A stretch of 64,000 nucleotides of DNA from Ophiura sarsii (Eukaryota > Echinodermata > Ophiuroidea > Amphilepidida > Ophiuridae): NCBI GenBank assembly GCA_035610835.1, contig CM069457.1, positions 40,031,319 to 40,095,318 of the forward strand, read 5' to 3'. Positions 43,495 through 54,224 of this stretch are shown piece after piece (the first letter of the stretch is position 1; the number at the start of each line of letters is the position of its first letter). Both the position numbers and the translations under genes were made by a program. A model generated the notes under the pieces. That model was not told the origin of the DNA, made no database searches, and saw nothing but the letters and a program-made list of their open reading frames with translations.

Positions 43495-44640
43495 CTGACT
43501 CCCTTGACTCACCTTGACTCCCTTGACTCACTTTGACTCACTTTGACTCACTTTGACTCACCTTGACTCACTTTGACTCCCCTTAATCCCCCTTGACTCC
43601 CCTTGACTCACATTGACTCACCTTACTCCCTTGACTCACTTTGACTCACTTTGACTCACCTTGACTCACCTTGACTCACCTTGACTCATCTTGACTCACC
43701 TTGACTCCCCTTGACTCCCCTTGACCCCCTTGACTCACTTTGACTCACTTTGACTCACTTTGACTCACTTTGACTCACTTTGACTCACCTTGACTCACCT
43801 TGACTCACCTTGACTCCCCTTGACTCACTTTGACTCCCCTTGACTCCCCTTGACTCACCTTGACTCATCTTGACTCACCTTGACTCCCCTTGACTCACTT
43901 TGACTCACTTTGACTCACTTTGACTCACTTTGACTCACCTTGACTCACCTTGACTCACCTTGACTCATCTTGACTCACCTTGACTCCCCTTGACTCCCCT
44001 TGACTCACTTTGACTCACTTTGACTCACTTTGACTCACTTTGACTCACTTTGACTCACTTTGACTCACCTTGACTCACCTTGACTCACCTTGACTCACCT
44101 TGACTCACCTTGACTCACTTTGACTCCCCTTGACTCCCCTTGACTCACCTTGACTCATCTTGACTCCCCTTGACTCCCCTTGACTCACTTTGACTCACTT
44201 TGACTCACTTTGACTCACTTTGACTCACCTTGACTCACCTTGACTCATCTTGAATCACCTTGACTCCCCTTGACTCACTTTGACTCACATTGACTCACTT
44301 TGACTCACTTTGACTCACTTTTACTCACCTTGACTTACCTTGACTCACCTTGACTCACTTTGACTCCCCTTGACTCCCCTTGACCCCAGTCCACACTTGA
44401 TCCCCATGATCCCCCTTGACTTTCCTTAACCCCCTTAACTTCCATTGACACCCCCTTGACTCCCCTTGACTCTCCTTGGCTCTCCTTGAATCTTCTTGAC
44501 TCCCCTTGATTCCCTTGACCCCCTTGACTCCCCTTGACTCCCCATGACTCCCCTTGACTCTCCTTGACTCCCCTTGACTCACCTGACTCACCTGACTCCC
44601 TTGACTCCCTTGACTCACTTTGACTCACTTTGACTCACCT
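43495..44640. repeat. 10-bp satellite TTGACTCACN, about 115 units
   Basis: Decamers of the form tgactcactt, tgactcacct, tgactcccct and tgactcatct follow each other in strict 10-bp register for more than 600 bp (43731-44380), with irregular spacing at both edges. I count about 69 copies of TGACTCA. The order of unit types is itself partly repeated. Apparent minus-strand proteins rich in Ser/Gln/Gly/Glu from this array are artefacts. Confidence 0.95.
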
Positions 44641-45004
44641 TTGGAAGTAGTAGATCAGTTATATATTGAATGGGTTTCCCCCATTGAATGTATGCAACGA
44701 TTATATTCTCTCTTTTTCTCCTCTTTCAGCAACCCAGTCTTGGCAACATCAAGATACGTAACACACCCGTTTTGCCCTTTTACAAATTTAGTACAAAATG
44801 AAAGTAGAATTACCAGGAAAGGCCTAATTAACCTTAAAATTCATACACAATAAACTATCAATTAAAAAACATAAAGAAACAAACCACCTTGATAAATTAT
44901 CATATATTTCCATTAAACAATGTCAGAAAAAGGGCCTAGTCATGGGAATAAAAGAAAATATGCCGATAGGAAAGTACGTAAAGACTTTTAAATTTTTTAA
45001 AGAT

Positions 45005-45480
45005 TTTAAATAATGGCCCAAAAAACGTATGGAAAAACAACAACAAATATTTTCCGAGAAACAAGATTTTTTTTTATAATGGCGCAAAAATAATATTGAA
45101 AAACAACAAATATTTTCCGAGAAACAATTTTTTTTTATAATGGCCAAAAAAAAATTGTACAAATTAACAAACATCTTACGAGAAACAATCATTTTTTATA
45201 TTATGGCCCAACAATAATATTGAACAAAATATCAAATATTGTCCGAGAAACAAGATTTCTTTTATATATGGCCCAAAAAATATGTGTACAAATTATCAAA
45301 CATCTTCCGAGAAAAATGATTTTTTTACTATGGCCCAAAAAACTTATTGAAAAAAATAACAAATATTGTCCGAGGAACAATTTTTTTTTTTAATAATGGC
45401 CAAAAAAAAAATTGTACGAATAAAACAAACATCTTCCGAGAAACAAGAGGTTTTTTTTAATTATGGCAAAACAAAATTAT
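45005..45480. repeat. 60-bp tandem array, about 8 units
   Basis: Units contain aatggcccaaaaa, a short aaca/aatta run, atcttccgagaaacaa and a poly(T) run. Length varies around 60 bp because of the A and T runs. Units alternate between two forms (aaatattntccgag and aacatcttccgag), so a 120-bp higher-order unit is likely. Confidence 0.8.
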
Positions 45481-45845
45481 AAAAATTACAAAATGAAACA
45501 CTTCTGCATGATTTAATAATGAAATCACCCTAAGTTAAAAAAGATATATCATACATTAATTATGCACCCAAGAACCATCTGGACACTACAAAACATTTCT
45601 AAACAGATAATGTATTAAGTTTAGCATGTACATAATCTTTCAAAATCAATACCTCCGTCAGCAACTCATTAACATACGGTTGCTAGTTGTTGGCAAGTGG
45701 TTATCACGGTTATATAACATTGGGGTCAATTCAATATGTTGGAAACTCCCATTAACTTTTTAAGGGCGATAGAGGGCAGGGGGCACAATTTATACTTCTA
45801 ATCTATGTGAGAGATTGTGCATTAAAGATCCATCCAGATGTATAT
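45481..45845. other. non-coding stretch
   Basis: Nothing supported. Confidence 0.45.
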
Positions 45846-46261
45846 GAGCGTGTTTCTACTGGGGCACTGCAAAAAGTAAACGCTTAAATAAACGCTAAGA
45901 TTCAATCGGTAAGTTTTTAATTCCCCCTGTTTCTACTCACGAAAAGTTACCGCTAAGTTTATCGATCCATTCGATGGGCCACGACATTTGACCGTTTGTA
46001 CCAAACAATGCCACCGCACCTGAAAAAATTGCTTCACTATAATGTGTATAACTAGGCGTGACACGGTTCACGGCAAAAACCGGTAAGATTAATCGCCTTT
46101 CTGTTTCTATTGCCGATTCTTACCGGTTCCAAACCTGGTTTGTGAAGGTGTTTGGGATTACCAAAAATACCGATTCTTAGCGGGTTGTGCCTATATCTAC
46201 TGGGCAAACTTGCCGTTTATTAACGGTTTCTTCCCCAGTAGAAACACGCTGAAACACGCTC
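45846..46261 (+). mobile_element. family F1 TIR element, copy 3 (416 bp)
   Basis: Begins gagcgtgtttctactggg and ends cagtagaaacacgctgaaacacgctc: the last ten bases of the terminus are duplicated. The interior matches copies 1 and 2 (tatcgatcca.tcgatgggcc, ccaccgcacctgaaaaa, ggattaccaaaaatacc). Confidence 0.85.
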
Positions 46262-46620
46262 ATCTAACCTGCTTGGTCAAAAAAATAATCAGAAAGTACT
46301 CTATGGGGAACTAAACCAAGTGTATGACCAGGAATTCTATAATTATGGGATAAGTATCTTCCCCAGACAAAACCCCGATTCTCTTGACCTTGATAGTTTG
46401 TCGCAACTGGTCTAGGTGGCGCTCTATCATTGCCAAAGTAATCAGAGGATGTTAGACTAAATGTTTGCTTAAATTAGTAGTTTCTAACGTGATCACGAAA
46501 TATCTTGATGCGAAAATGGAATCCAAGGGCGTTAAATTGATAACAGGTGATGGGTGATGGGCAGGATGATCGATTTACCCTTTCTAGGCAAAAAACAGGA
46601 GATAATTTAAAGCTTTAGAA
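46262..46620. other. non-coding stretch
   Basis: No feature recognised before the 354-bp array. Confidence 0.4.
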
Positions 46621-48142
46621 TATAGATACCGGGATTTGAAATGCGGTACAGTTAAGTCACCTCAGCAGAGAATCACTGATTGTTCATTATGATCAGATTA
46701 TCATGTAACTGTTGAGGATCGGATTGAACAAATAAATAAATACCTCTGACACGGTTAACACTAACTTGGTAGTGTTATAACATATTTTGTAAATTATTTT
46801 CTTATGATTCTAATAAATTTCATCTATTAACCGTATCACTATATCACACACAGCAACACTATTATTATAGTGCTCGATACCTAAGTGTGTGTGTTAGTCT
46901 CCAAATGTAGATGCTCATTAAAAAGAAACAATCAGGTATTCGACTAGATAAACAATTGTAAATTGCAAAACATATATAGATCCCGGGATTTGAAATGCGG
47001 TACAGTTAAGTCACCTCAGCAGAGAATCACTGATTGTTCATTATGATCAGATTATCATGTAATTGTTGAGGATCGGATTGAACAAATAAATAAATACCTC
47101 TGACACGGTTAACACTAACTTGGTAGTGTTATAACATATTTTGTAAATTATTTTCTTATGATTCTAATAAATTTCATCTATTAACCGTATCACTATATCA
47201 CACACAGCAACACTATTATTATAGTGCTCGATACCTAAGTGTGTGTGTTAGTCTCCAAATGTAGATGCTCATTAAAAAGAAACAATCAGGTATTCGACTA
47301 GATAAACAATTGTAAATTGCAAAACATATATAGATCCCGGGATTTGAAATGCGGTACAGTTAAGTCACCTCAGCAGAGAATCACTGATTGTTCATTATGA
47401 TCAGATTATCATGTAATTGTTGAGGATCGGATTGAACAAATAAATAAATACCTCTGACACGGTTAACACTAACTTGGTAGTGTTATAACATATTTTGTAA
47501 ATTATTTTCTTATGATTCTAATAAATTTCATCTAAACTGCTCACAAAAAGTATCGAAACACTTAGAAATGATCCAATATATAACGGCTCGAAAAGGAATG
47601 CATTAATCGAAGCAAATAACCAAGTGCGTAATTTTGTTCTGCGTATTTTGACACCTCGATCGTTGAGATACGATGTTGTGGAGCGGAGTTATTGTCATTT
47701 CACTGATCGTGGGTCCAGTTTCAAAAGTGACACTCATTCCTATTGAAAAACACGAATCTGATGATTCTAAACAGTATGCAAACCTCTTTCTATAGGATGA
47801 TTGTCACTTTTGAAACTGGACCCACGACCATTGAAATGACAATAACTCCGCTCCGCAACATCGTATCTTATCGATCGAGGTGTCAAAATACGCAGAACAA
47901 AATTATGCACTTGGTTATTTGCTTCGATTAATGCATACTCTTTCAAGCCGTTATATATTGGATCATTTCTAAGTGTTTCGATACTTTTTGTGAGCAGTTT
48001 ATTAACCGTATCACTATATCATAAACAGCAACACTATTATAGTGCTCGATACCTAAGTGTGTGTGTTAGTCTCCAAATGTAGATGCTCATTAAAAAGAAA
48101 CAATCAGGTATTCGACTAGATAAACAATTGTAAATTGCAAAA
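46621..48142. repeat. 354-bp tandem repeat, three units, third one split by a MITE
   Basis: The marker gatttgaaatgcggtacag occurs at 46633, 46987 and 47341, exactly 354 bp apart. Units are almost identical (for example ataccg in unit 1 against atcccg in units 2 and 3). The third unit is interrupted after catcta (47534) and resumes with ttaaccgtatcac at 48002. The array ends near 48142 after attgcaaaac. Confidence 0.95.
47535..47999. mobile_element. 465-bp palindromic MITE with proven TA duplication
   Basis: aactgctcacaaaaagtatc at 47535 and its reverse complement ending at 47999. The arms are about 200 bp long each. The interrupted satellite reads catc-TA-element-TA-ttaaccg, while the uninterrupted units read catc-TA-ttaaccg, so the insertion duplicated TA. 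This fits Tc1/mariner-type mobilisation. No transposase. Confidence 0.95.
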
Positions 48143-48613
48143 CAAATCCAACACGATACACCAATATACGTCAATATCAGGTTCATGCAATCTTTGTTTA
48201 GAGGAGAAAGTTGAGATCTTGCACATGAACGGTAAATCGACCAACAACAACAATTCAGAACTCAATATCGACGTATCGACATAGATCTACACCGCCCGTC
48301 CGTGCAAAGAAGAAAGATAAAGACAAATACTGTAATTGTATGACCTAATAATTATAATTAATCTTTTAATTAAATACACATTAACGATTAGGCTCGTATC
48401 GAAAGACTTTTATATAAGATCCCAGAATGAAAAATCCCGGTGCTACCACCGTCTGAGGGCAACAGAGATAGGGCGGGACGCAATATTTTTTTACCGTAAA
48501 CAACATTTGGATTGCAACTGATATACATGTATGCATACAAGTGTTTTGCACTTGTACTTACATTACATTATATCCTATGTCGAAAAAAATATCAGACAAG
48601 GTTTAACGCAAAA
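48143..48613. other. non-coding stretch
   Basis: Nothing supported. Confidence 0.4.
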
Positions 48614-48690
48614 TTCTACGATACCGGGATTCGAACCAGTAACCTTTCGTTCATAAGACCTATTCGATAGCCATTAGACCACGAGGAGTT
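48614..48690 (-). other. tRNA-like pseudogene
   Basis: On the minus strand TGGTCTAATGGCTA gives an A box and GGTTCGAATCCC a perfect B box. The best anticodon loop (CTTATGA, anticodon TAT) needs two mismatches in its stem, and the acceptor ends do not pair well. It is a decayed tRNA or SINE head. Confidence 0.55.
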
Positions 48691-48986
48691 GGCTGACAGC
48701 GATTGGAATTTCAATCGATATGATTTTTACGGAATAAAGCTAAATTGTTTTAACAATATAATACAATAGAACGTGCGTAAGTCGAAGGGAAGTCGAATAT
48801 GTATAGCGTACATGTACAGCGAGCTTTCTGTGAACTACGCCCGCGCTAGATGTTATTATTACGCATTTTAACTAGCCTATCCAGATGTTGGTTACGGTAA
48901 AGAACTTCGCAGCCGGAGTAGACCAAGATAACGATCGATAGCGATATACTGTGTGAGGTGCTTCCTATCTCTTACGGTATTCTAGT

Positions 48987-49190
48987 GTCAGCTCGGCCGC
49001 ATGTGTGGTCAGTGGATAGCACGCAGGATTTATTATACAAAGGTTGTGCATTCTAGCCCGCTACGGCCAACATGTTTGTATCCTTGGGCAAGGTACTTAC
49101 ACTCAATTGTCTCGTGATTCGATATACGGCAGTACCTGATTACCAATTCTCAAATCTAAATGAAGCGGTGTGTCTTTACTAAACTTAACT
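48987..49190 (+). mobile_element. tRNA-headed SINE
   Basis: gtcagctcggccgcatgtgtggtcagtggatagcacgcagg forms the tRNA-like head. It continues with ttatacaaaggttgtgcattctagccc (B-box region), gctacggccaacatgtttgt and ccttgggcaaggtacttacactcaattg. The body is shared with the minus-strand SINE at 29458-29764; the 3-prime parts then differ. Confidence 0.75.
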
Positions 49191-49790
49191 TATAATGCTT
49201 AATATTTGGCAGGGTTTAAATTTAAACAATCGGCATCAGACCAGTTTTTGAAAGTGTGTGTAGAGTGCGTTTAGTGCAGTGGGTTCGTTTAGTTTCAATG
49301 CGCATAATTAATGAACTGTTTTGTCTCTAAACCTTTATTGGTACTCATTCATAAAACATTGGTGATTTCAGAAACTTTTACAAACGTTATTTAAGGGTAG
49401 TGCTAACCAAGAAAATATGAAATTTAATCAAGGGCTGTAACTTTTGAACTAGTATTAATTTGATGTATATAGAAGTATACATGTTTGGAAAGGATATAAG
49501 TCAGTGAATCCATTTTTAAATTTTGACCCAATAATCATTTTTGGGCACAAAAATGTTCGGACAACGTAACAAAATCAGTTTTTGGTAAAAAAAATGCCGA
49601 AATTGCACCTAAATCATCTAAAGATACTTCTCTATAGGAGTTCATTTTTTGTCTTCATAAAGTTTTAAAGTTTTTAAAGTCCTGGATTGAGTTAATGATA
49701 TTTCTATAATAGGTAACGATGGACCGCGGAGTGGTATTTTAAATAGTATAACTTCTTCAGTAGGTAAATGTTCTCATAGGGTATTTTACA
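49191..49790. other. AT-rich non-coding stretch
   Basis: No gene or repeat recognised. Confidence 0.4.
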
Positions 49791-50275
49791 TTGTTGATGA
49801 ATTGCCAAATGTGTGGGGAACGGATTTTCCCGACTACTATACCATTAGTCAACAGATGGCGCTATATACAGGTATGATATCCGCCATCTAGAGTTAAAGA
49901 CTCGGTAGCTTTAATTTCATCCATGGTAACGTCAATAGGTGTCGCTCTACCGATGTTGGTATGCAGGGAATTATAGAATTATGCAACGAATGGTGTTATA
50001 CTTCTTATGGTATTTGGCCCTTTTGCACATTATTGATATAATGTATTTAATTGCACATTTTACAATAAGGCGACAAAGAAACCTGTTGTATTATTGCATT
50101 ATTGCATCCCCCCCCCCCCAATTTGTTTTGCCATTTTTGTTTTTAATGGTACGGCCCTGGAATGAAATATCTAAATGTAATCGATGTGAACAATACAATA
50201 ATTAATGGACAATAGGTCGAGTAAATAAAACTAGTCATTGCTTTTACTATCATTTTTGCTTACACTTTTCACACG
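49791..50275 (+). repeat. dispersed repeat R2, copy 1
   Basis: Shares long blocks with 54225-54755: gtcaacagatggcgct, tatacaggtatgat, cgccatctagagttaaagact, gctctaccgatgttggtatg, cagggaattatagaattatg and gacaataggtcgagtaaata. It contains a 13-nt C run at 50107-50119. No coding function is apparent. Confidence 0.75.
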
Positions 50276-50427
50276 GCTATTATATAATGATTATATGCAA
50301 AACAGATATTTCAGAAAACTTTCCCAATTTCAAAGTCTATCTCAAGAATTACAGAACCAATCCTAGGCATATTTGTATTTATTGTAATGCATTTGAATGA
50401 ATTAGAGCCAGCATCTTGGAATAGGTT

Positions 50428-50784
50428 ACTTAAAGACATATTATGCGATCTTTTCCATGGGACGCCCTTTATCCTTTTTTTAAATCAGATTTTCTTGCAG
50501 ATTTACATTTCTGATGATAAATCATAAATACATTCTGAGTTACAGGGTGATACGATTCATAATTACTTCAAAATCATGAGTAAATTTAGAATGAAACTGT
50601 AGCAGGACAATCTATTTTCAACCTCTTTCAACAATGATTTTGAAGTAATTTGGAATCGTATCGCTCTGTAACACATTCATGATTTATGATCAGAAATGTA
50701 AATCTGCAAGAAAATCTGCTTTCCAAAAAAAATTCACGCATAGAGGGCGTCCCATGGAAAATATCGCGTAATATGCCTTTAAGT
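50428..50784. mobile_element. 357-bp hairpin MITE
   Basis: acttaaagacatattatgcg at 50428 and its near-complement ending at 50784. The arms continue through ttttccatgggacgcc, agattttcttgcagattt and acatttctgat.ataaatcat. The right arm is slightly diverged. Confidence 0.85.
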
Positions 50785-50899
50785 TGTGGCATCTGACCCC
50801 ATTATTTCTTAACTTATTCATTAATAAAGTGTTCCAATACATTCGCCACACATTTTATAACATGGAAAGATGTCTAAGTCAGTAACATCTGATTTCGCT

Positions 50900-50985
50900 A
50901 TAATAATAATAATATTAATAATAATAAACAAGCTCTTATTATAGCGCCCAATACCCGAAGACTTCTAGGCGCTTTACAATAAAAA
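50900..50985 (-). repeat. non-LTR retrotransposon 3-prime tail
   Basis: On the minus strand: ttgtaaagcgcctagaagtc, then tattgggcgctataataag, then an (ATT)n run. This is the usual 3-prime end of CR1/L2-type and related elements; no coding part is attached. Confidence 0.5.
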
Positions 50986-52143
50986 AAAATACATACAACA
51001 AAACAAGTCAATTACATCAGCTAGTTCCCATCAAACATTACCACTGCAGCAGCGTCTTAGTTTTAATACACTCATGACAACTATTTTGTCGCTTGTTTAC
51101 TGTTTCATACAATTATGCTCGCCTTTCCTCAGTCTGTCGCGACATGACATGGTACCAAACTGACCTAGAATGTCCAAAATTGCACAAATATCATCACATG
51201 GCACTAATTTCACACTAACAAATCAAGGGGGCTACATATGCAACTCATATTTGTAGTTAAAAGCATGTTAATCAAGTGTTCACATGTACTTTAATGTCGT
51301 CTGTTTCACGCAATAAGTGTACAAGCCTGCCGAATTCGGAAACCTTGTTTCGACACTTTCTGTTTTGAACAAAATTCTTCCATAATCTTGATTTATAATG
51401 GTGATACCATATTTTGAACTTCAATTCATATTTAAAAGTTGAAATTTGCAAATAACCCATCTAAATTCAAAATTGCCTCGGGACCCGTACCTGACACACC
51501 GTGGGACTAGAGGGGGAAACCCCCTCTTGACCTGAACCTGTATGCAACTTCGCATTTGTTATTGAAATAGAAAATGGACGATCAATGATTGTCAGTATAA
51601 ACATTGTTAACACTTTCCACGCGGCTATTAATTTTACCATATTATTCAAAACAAGATTCAAAGTCTATCTCAAGGATTAATACTGAATAAATACTAGGCA
51701 TGTTTGCACTTATTCCAATGCATTTCTCATGGTGATTCTGGTAAAGAAATTCAATAATTTTGACATTTTTGAAACATTTTGAGAAATTTTGGAATGTCGT
51801 CTGCAGACGCCTGCCGCGTAGAAAGTGTTAGTGTGTTCATTAGATTGACTATAAAATTGATAAAATACAAACCGTGTCAATGGTTGAAGCTTAAGAATTA
51901 GGATCCCAAAAGCGCGGGAATCTCGTTTCTTTTAAACCATATAATAACCTTTTTAAAGCAAATCGCCACGTTGCCCATACTTTGGTTTTTTACAAGTTTT
52001 GAAAATACAGGTAGAGCGGTGCGCTTGTGATCTATTTGGTTCACTTCATGTTTACATTTTTATCGAAAGCACTCTCGTGAAATATCGAATTCGCCCTCGT
52101 GAAGTATAATGATATCTCAAAAGCTCTTAATACAAGGGCGTGT
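50986..52143. other. non-coding stretch
   Basis: No supported gene. The block 51605-51730 resembles 50270-50400 (cgcggctatta, caaagtctatctcaag, taggcat.tttg.a.ttattn.aatgcattt), so it is another diverged dispersed repeat. Confidence 0.45.
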
Positions 52144-53078
52144 CCCCTCCCCCCTTCCCACAGAATACCCCACTAATGCTTTGCTTGCTTAATTCGGGTC
52201 GTGTTCCCGATCTACGATGTTTCTCCACACTCTTCTGTCGTTCATTGCTGTCTTTATGCTACTCGTCTCCAGTCCAGTATCTTGCTTGAGTAGATCGATA
52301 AATGTCAGAGCAGGTCGTCCCGGCTTTCTTTTGCCATGTTTGGGGATCCAGTGCACCAGTTTGGATACTGGCTCCTCACTTCTGTAACAGTGGCCAGCAA
52401 ACCTTGTTCGTCTCTTCCTGATCTTCTGGCTTATTTGGGGGAGGTCACCATACAGTTGGGTGTTTGGTATATGTTGTTGCCAGTTGACATTGAGTACTGC
52501 TCGCAGCATTCTGGTGTAGCAGCCATCTAGCTCTTTCTGTAGCTTGGGAGTAATGGTCCAAGCTTCACATCCATATAGCAGAACTGACTCCACCGTTGAG
52601 GCAAACAGGCGAAGTTTGAATTTCCGAGATAGAGTTGACTTCCATATTTTGTTCATTTTGCCACACGCTCTGCGTTGCTTAATGTCATTTGCCGTACTCT
52701 CCATCCAGGCACCAAGATATTTAAAATCTTGAACTTCCTCCAGCTTGTTGCCATCATTTGTCTGTATGTATCCCTTCTGGCTCTGGTTATATGACATAAA
52801 CTTGGTCTTGCTAGCATTCATTTTGAGACCGACCTTTGCTACTGAAGTCTCAACTCTTTGCAGCAGATCTTGTGCTTGATGAAATTTCTCTGACAACAAT
52901 GCAATGTCATCGGCGAAGTCAAAGTCTGTCACCACCTCTGGCCCAGTCCGCCTACTTCTACGCCTGTCAAGATGAAAACCAAGCTCTTCTTCTCTCCCCT
53001 CTATGGCTATCCTCAGGGCAAAGTCCAGCACAATCACAAACAGCCCCTCCCCCCTTCCCACAGAATACCCCCACTAAT
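52144..53078 (-). mobile_element. 5-prime truncated LINE insertion with about 34-bp target duplication
   Basis: The insertion (52178-53043) is flanked by cccctccccccttcccacag plus aataccc.cactaat at 52144-52177 and 53044-53078; the right copy has one extra C. On the minus strand the element ends after the stop codon in a short AAGC-type repeat tail (ttaagcaagcaaagc). Truncation at the 5-prime end and the long duplication are normal for target-primed reverse transcription. Confidence 0.9.
52189..53043 (-). CDS. non-LTR reverse transcriptase, C-terminal part (truncated)
   Basis: An uninterrupted frame of about 284 codons. It starts inside the RT domain (LFVIVLDFALRIAI) and passes through the catalytic FADDIALLS motif, the thumb motif KLEEVQDFKYLGAWM, VLLYGCEAWT and the tail with RTRFAGHCYR, HGKRKPGRPALTF and D.GL...S to a TGA/TAA-type stop at 52189. 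The order and tail (R..GH, G.R.G.P..T..D) fit RTE/CR1-group-like non-LTR retrotransposons. Because the frame is intact, the copy is young; because it lacks the endonuclease and the first half of the RT it cannot act alone. The apparent start codon lies in the target-site duplication and is meaningless. Confidence 0.88.
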   Translation of the reverse strand: MFVIVLDFALRIAIEGREEELGFHLDRRRSRRTGPEVVTDFDFADDIALLSEKFHQAQDLLQRVETSVAKVGLKMNASKTKFMSYNQSQKGYIQTNDGNKLEEVQDFKYLGAWMESTANDIKQRRACGKMNKIWKSTLSRKFKLRLFASTVESVLLYGCEAWTITPKLQKELDGCYTRMLRAVLNVNWQQHIPNTQLYGDLPQISQKIRKRRTRFAGHCYRSEEPVSKLVHWIPKHGKRKPGRPALTFIDLLKQDTGLETSSIKTAMNDRRVWRNIVDREHDPN

Positions 53079-53394
53079 ATCTCACAAATCAGACGCTCCT
53101 TTGCTAAAGAATCTGCGACGCCCCCCTCTCAAAACAGGTTTCCCTTATTTCTTAATGCCTGGTTACACTAATTCATGGCATTTAAACATATAAATATGTT
53201 TTATCCTCAGAACGAAATTACTATATGACGGTTTCAAAACATTTTATTATTATAAAAAAAATGTTGCGGTCGCATCCCAAATCAATGTAGTGCTAAACCT
53301 TCCGATTTTCTAGTTACAACGAGGCATACCCTCTTTCAGTGTTAATTACGACCTGCTTACATGTCCCCTCATTTTTTGGACATTGGTTAACAAC
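53079..53394. other. non-coding stretch
   Basis: Nothing supported in about 315 bp. Confidence 0.4.
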
Positions 53395-54009
53395 ATAACA
53401 ATTAATAACAATTAATATTTATATAGCGCTATTCCATCTAGATCATAGCGCATGTAACACATCAGTACACAAAATACATTTAGCATGGAAAAGGTGAGTC
53501 TTTAGACTACAACGAAAATGAGAGATATTGTCAGTTTCTCTTATGGTACGAGGGAGATTGTTCCATGCCCGTGGACCAGCTACACTGAAAGATTTCTGAC
53601 CCAAGACCTTATTTGTCCTAGGAACATTTAGGCGAGTAATGTCATTTGCAGAACGAAGAGCTCTTCGAGGAACATATGGTGACAGTAAATTGCATAAATA
53701 TCCAGGTGCAGTATTGTTCATGCTTTTGAAGACAAAAAGACAGAGTTTGAATTGAATCCTTTCCCGTATGGGCAGCCAGTGGAGTTCTTTAAGCGTGGGA
53801 GTAATATGGTCACGCATGGATATGGAACATATCAACCGAGCGGCATTGTTCTGCAATCTTTGAACTCTGTTCAATTCATGTTCCGTAGCACCAAAGAGAA
53901 GAAGATTACCATAGTCAAGACGAGAGATAACTAAAGCTCTAACGACATGATGAAGAGTGTCTTTATCGAGGTATCGCTTTATTCTACGGGTTAGTTCACG
54001 ATAATTCAA
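53395..54009 (-). pseudogene. CR1/L2-like LINE ORF2 C-terminal fragment with 3-prime tail
   Basis: The minus frame (stop at 53443) encodes 188 residues with ALVISRLDYGNLLLFG, VQRLQNNAARLIC, DHITPTLKELHWLPIRERIQ and then PRAWNNLPRTIRET and SLKTHLF. This is the typical C-terminal region after the RT of CR1/L2/jockey-group elements. After the stop come agcgctatataaatatt and a ttgttatta-type repeat tail. The 5-prime part is truncated. The frame is intact, so it is not old. Confidence 0.88.
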
Positions 54010-54224
54010 GGTTAAAATATGCGTACGAGGTTACGTAATCACGCGAATGGGACCAACGGTTAATGACGGATTAAATTCAAAAAATGATACTGACACTGGA
54101 GTTGGTTTTCCAATTTCAGCTGTTATAGGTTGAAATATTTAAGGTCATGGATATTCAATATCCACGGCCATTCGTGTCCACCGTCGTCTGACCGTTCCTT
54201 ACAGCCAGAGCGTTCCTCCATCGG
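54010..54224. other. non-coding stretch
   Basis: Nothing supported; short gap between the LINE fragment and repeat R2. Confidence 0.4.

Noticed and set aside
44335..44628. Ser/Gln/Gly/Glu-repeat proteins on the minus strand
   Set aside because: Direct by-product of the 10-bp TGACTCA-type array and its edges; no start context or flanking gene structure.
52336..53193. Plus-strand ORFs at 52336-53193
   Set aside because: Antisense shadows of the LINE RT fragment and its target duplication.
53752..53934. Plus-strand ORF
   Set aside because: Antisense shadow of the CR1/L2-like fragment.
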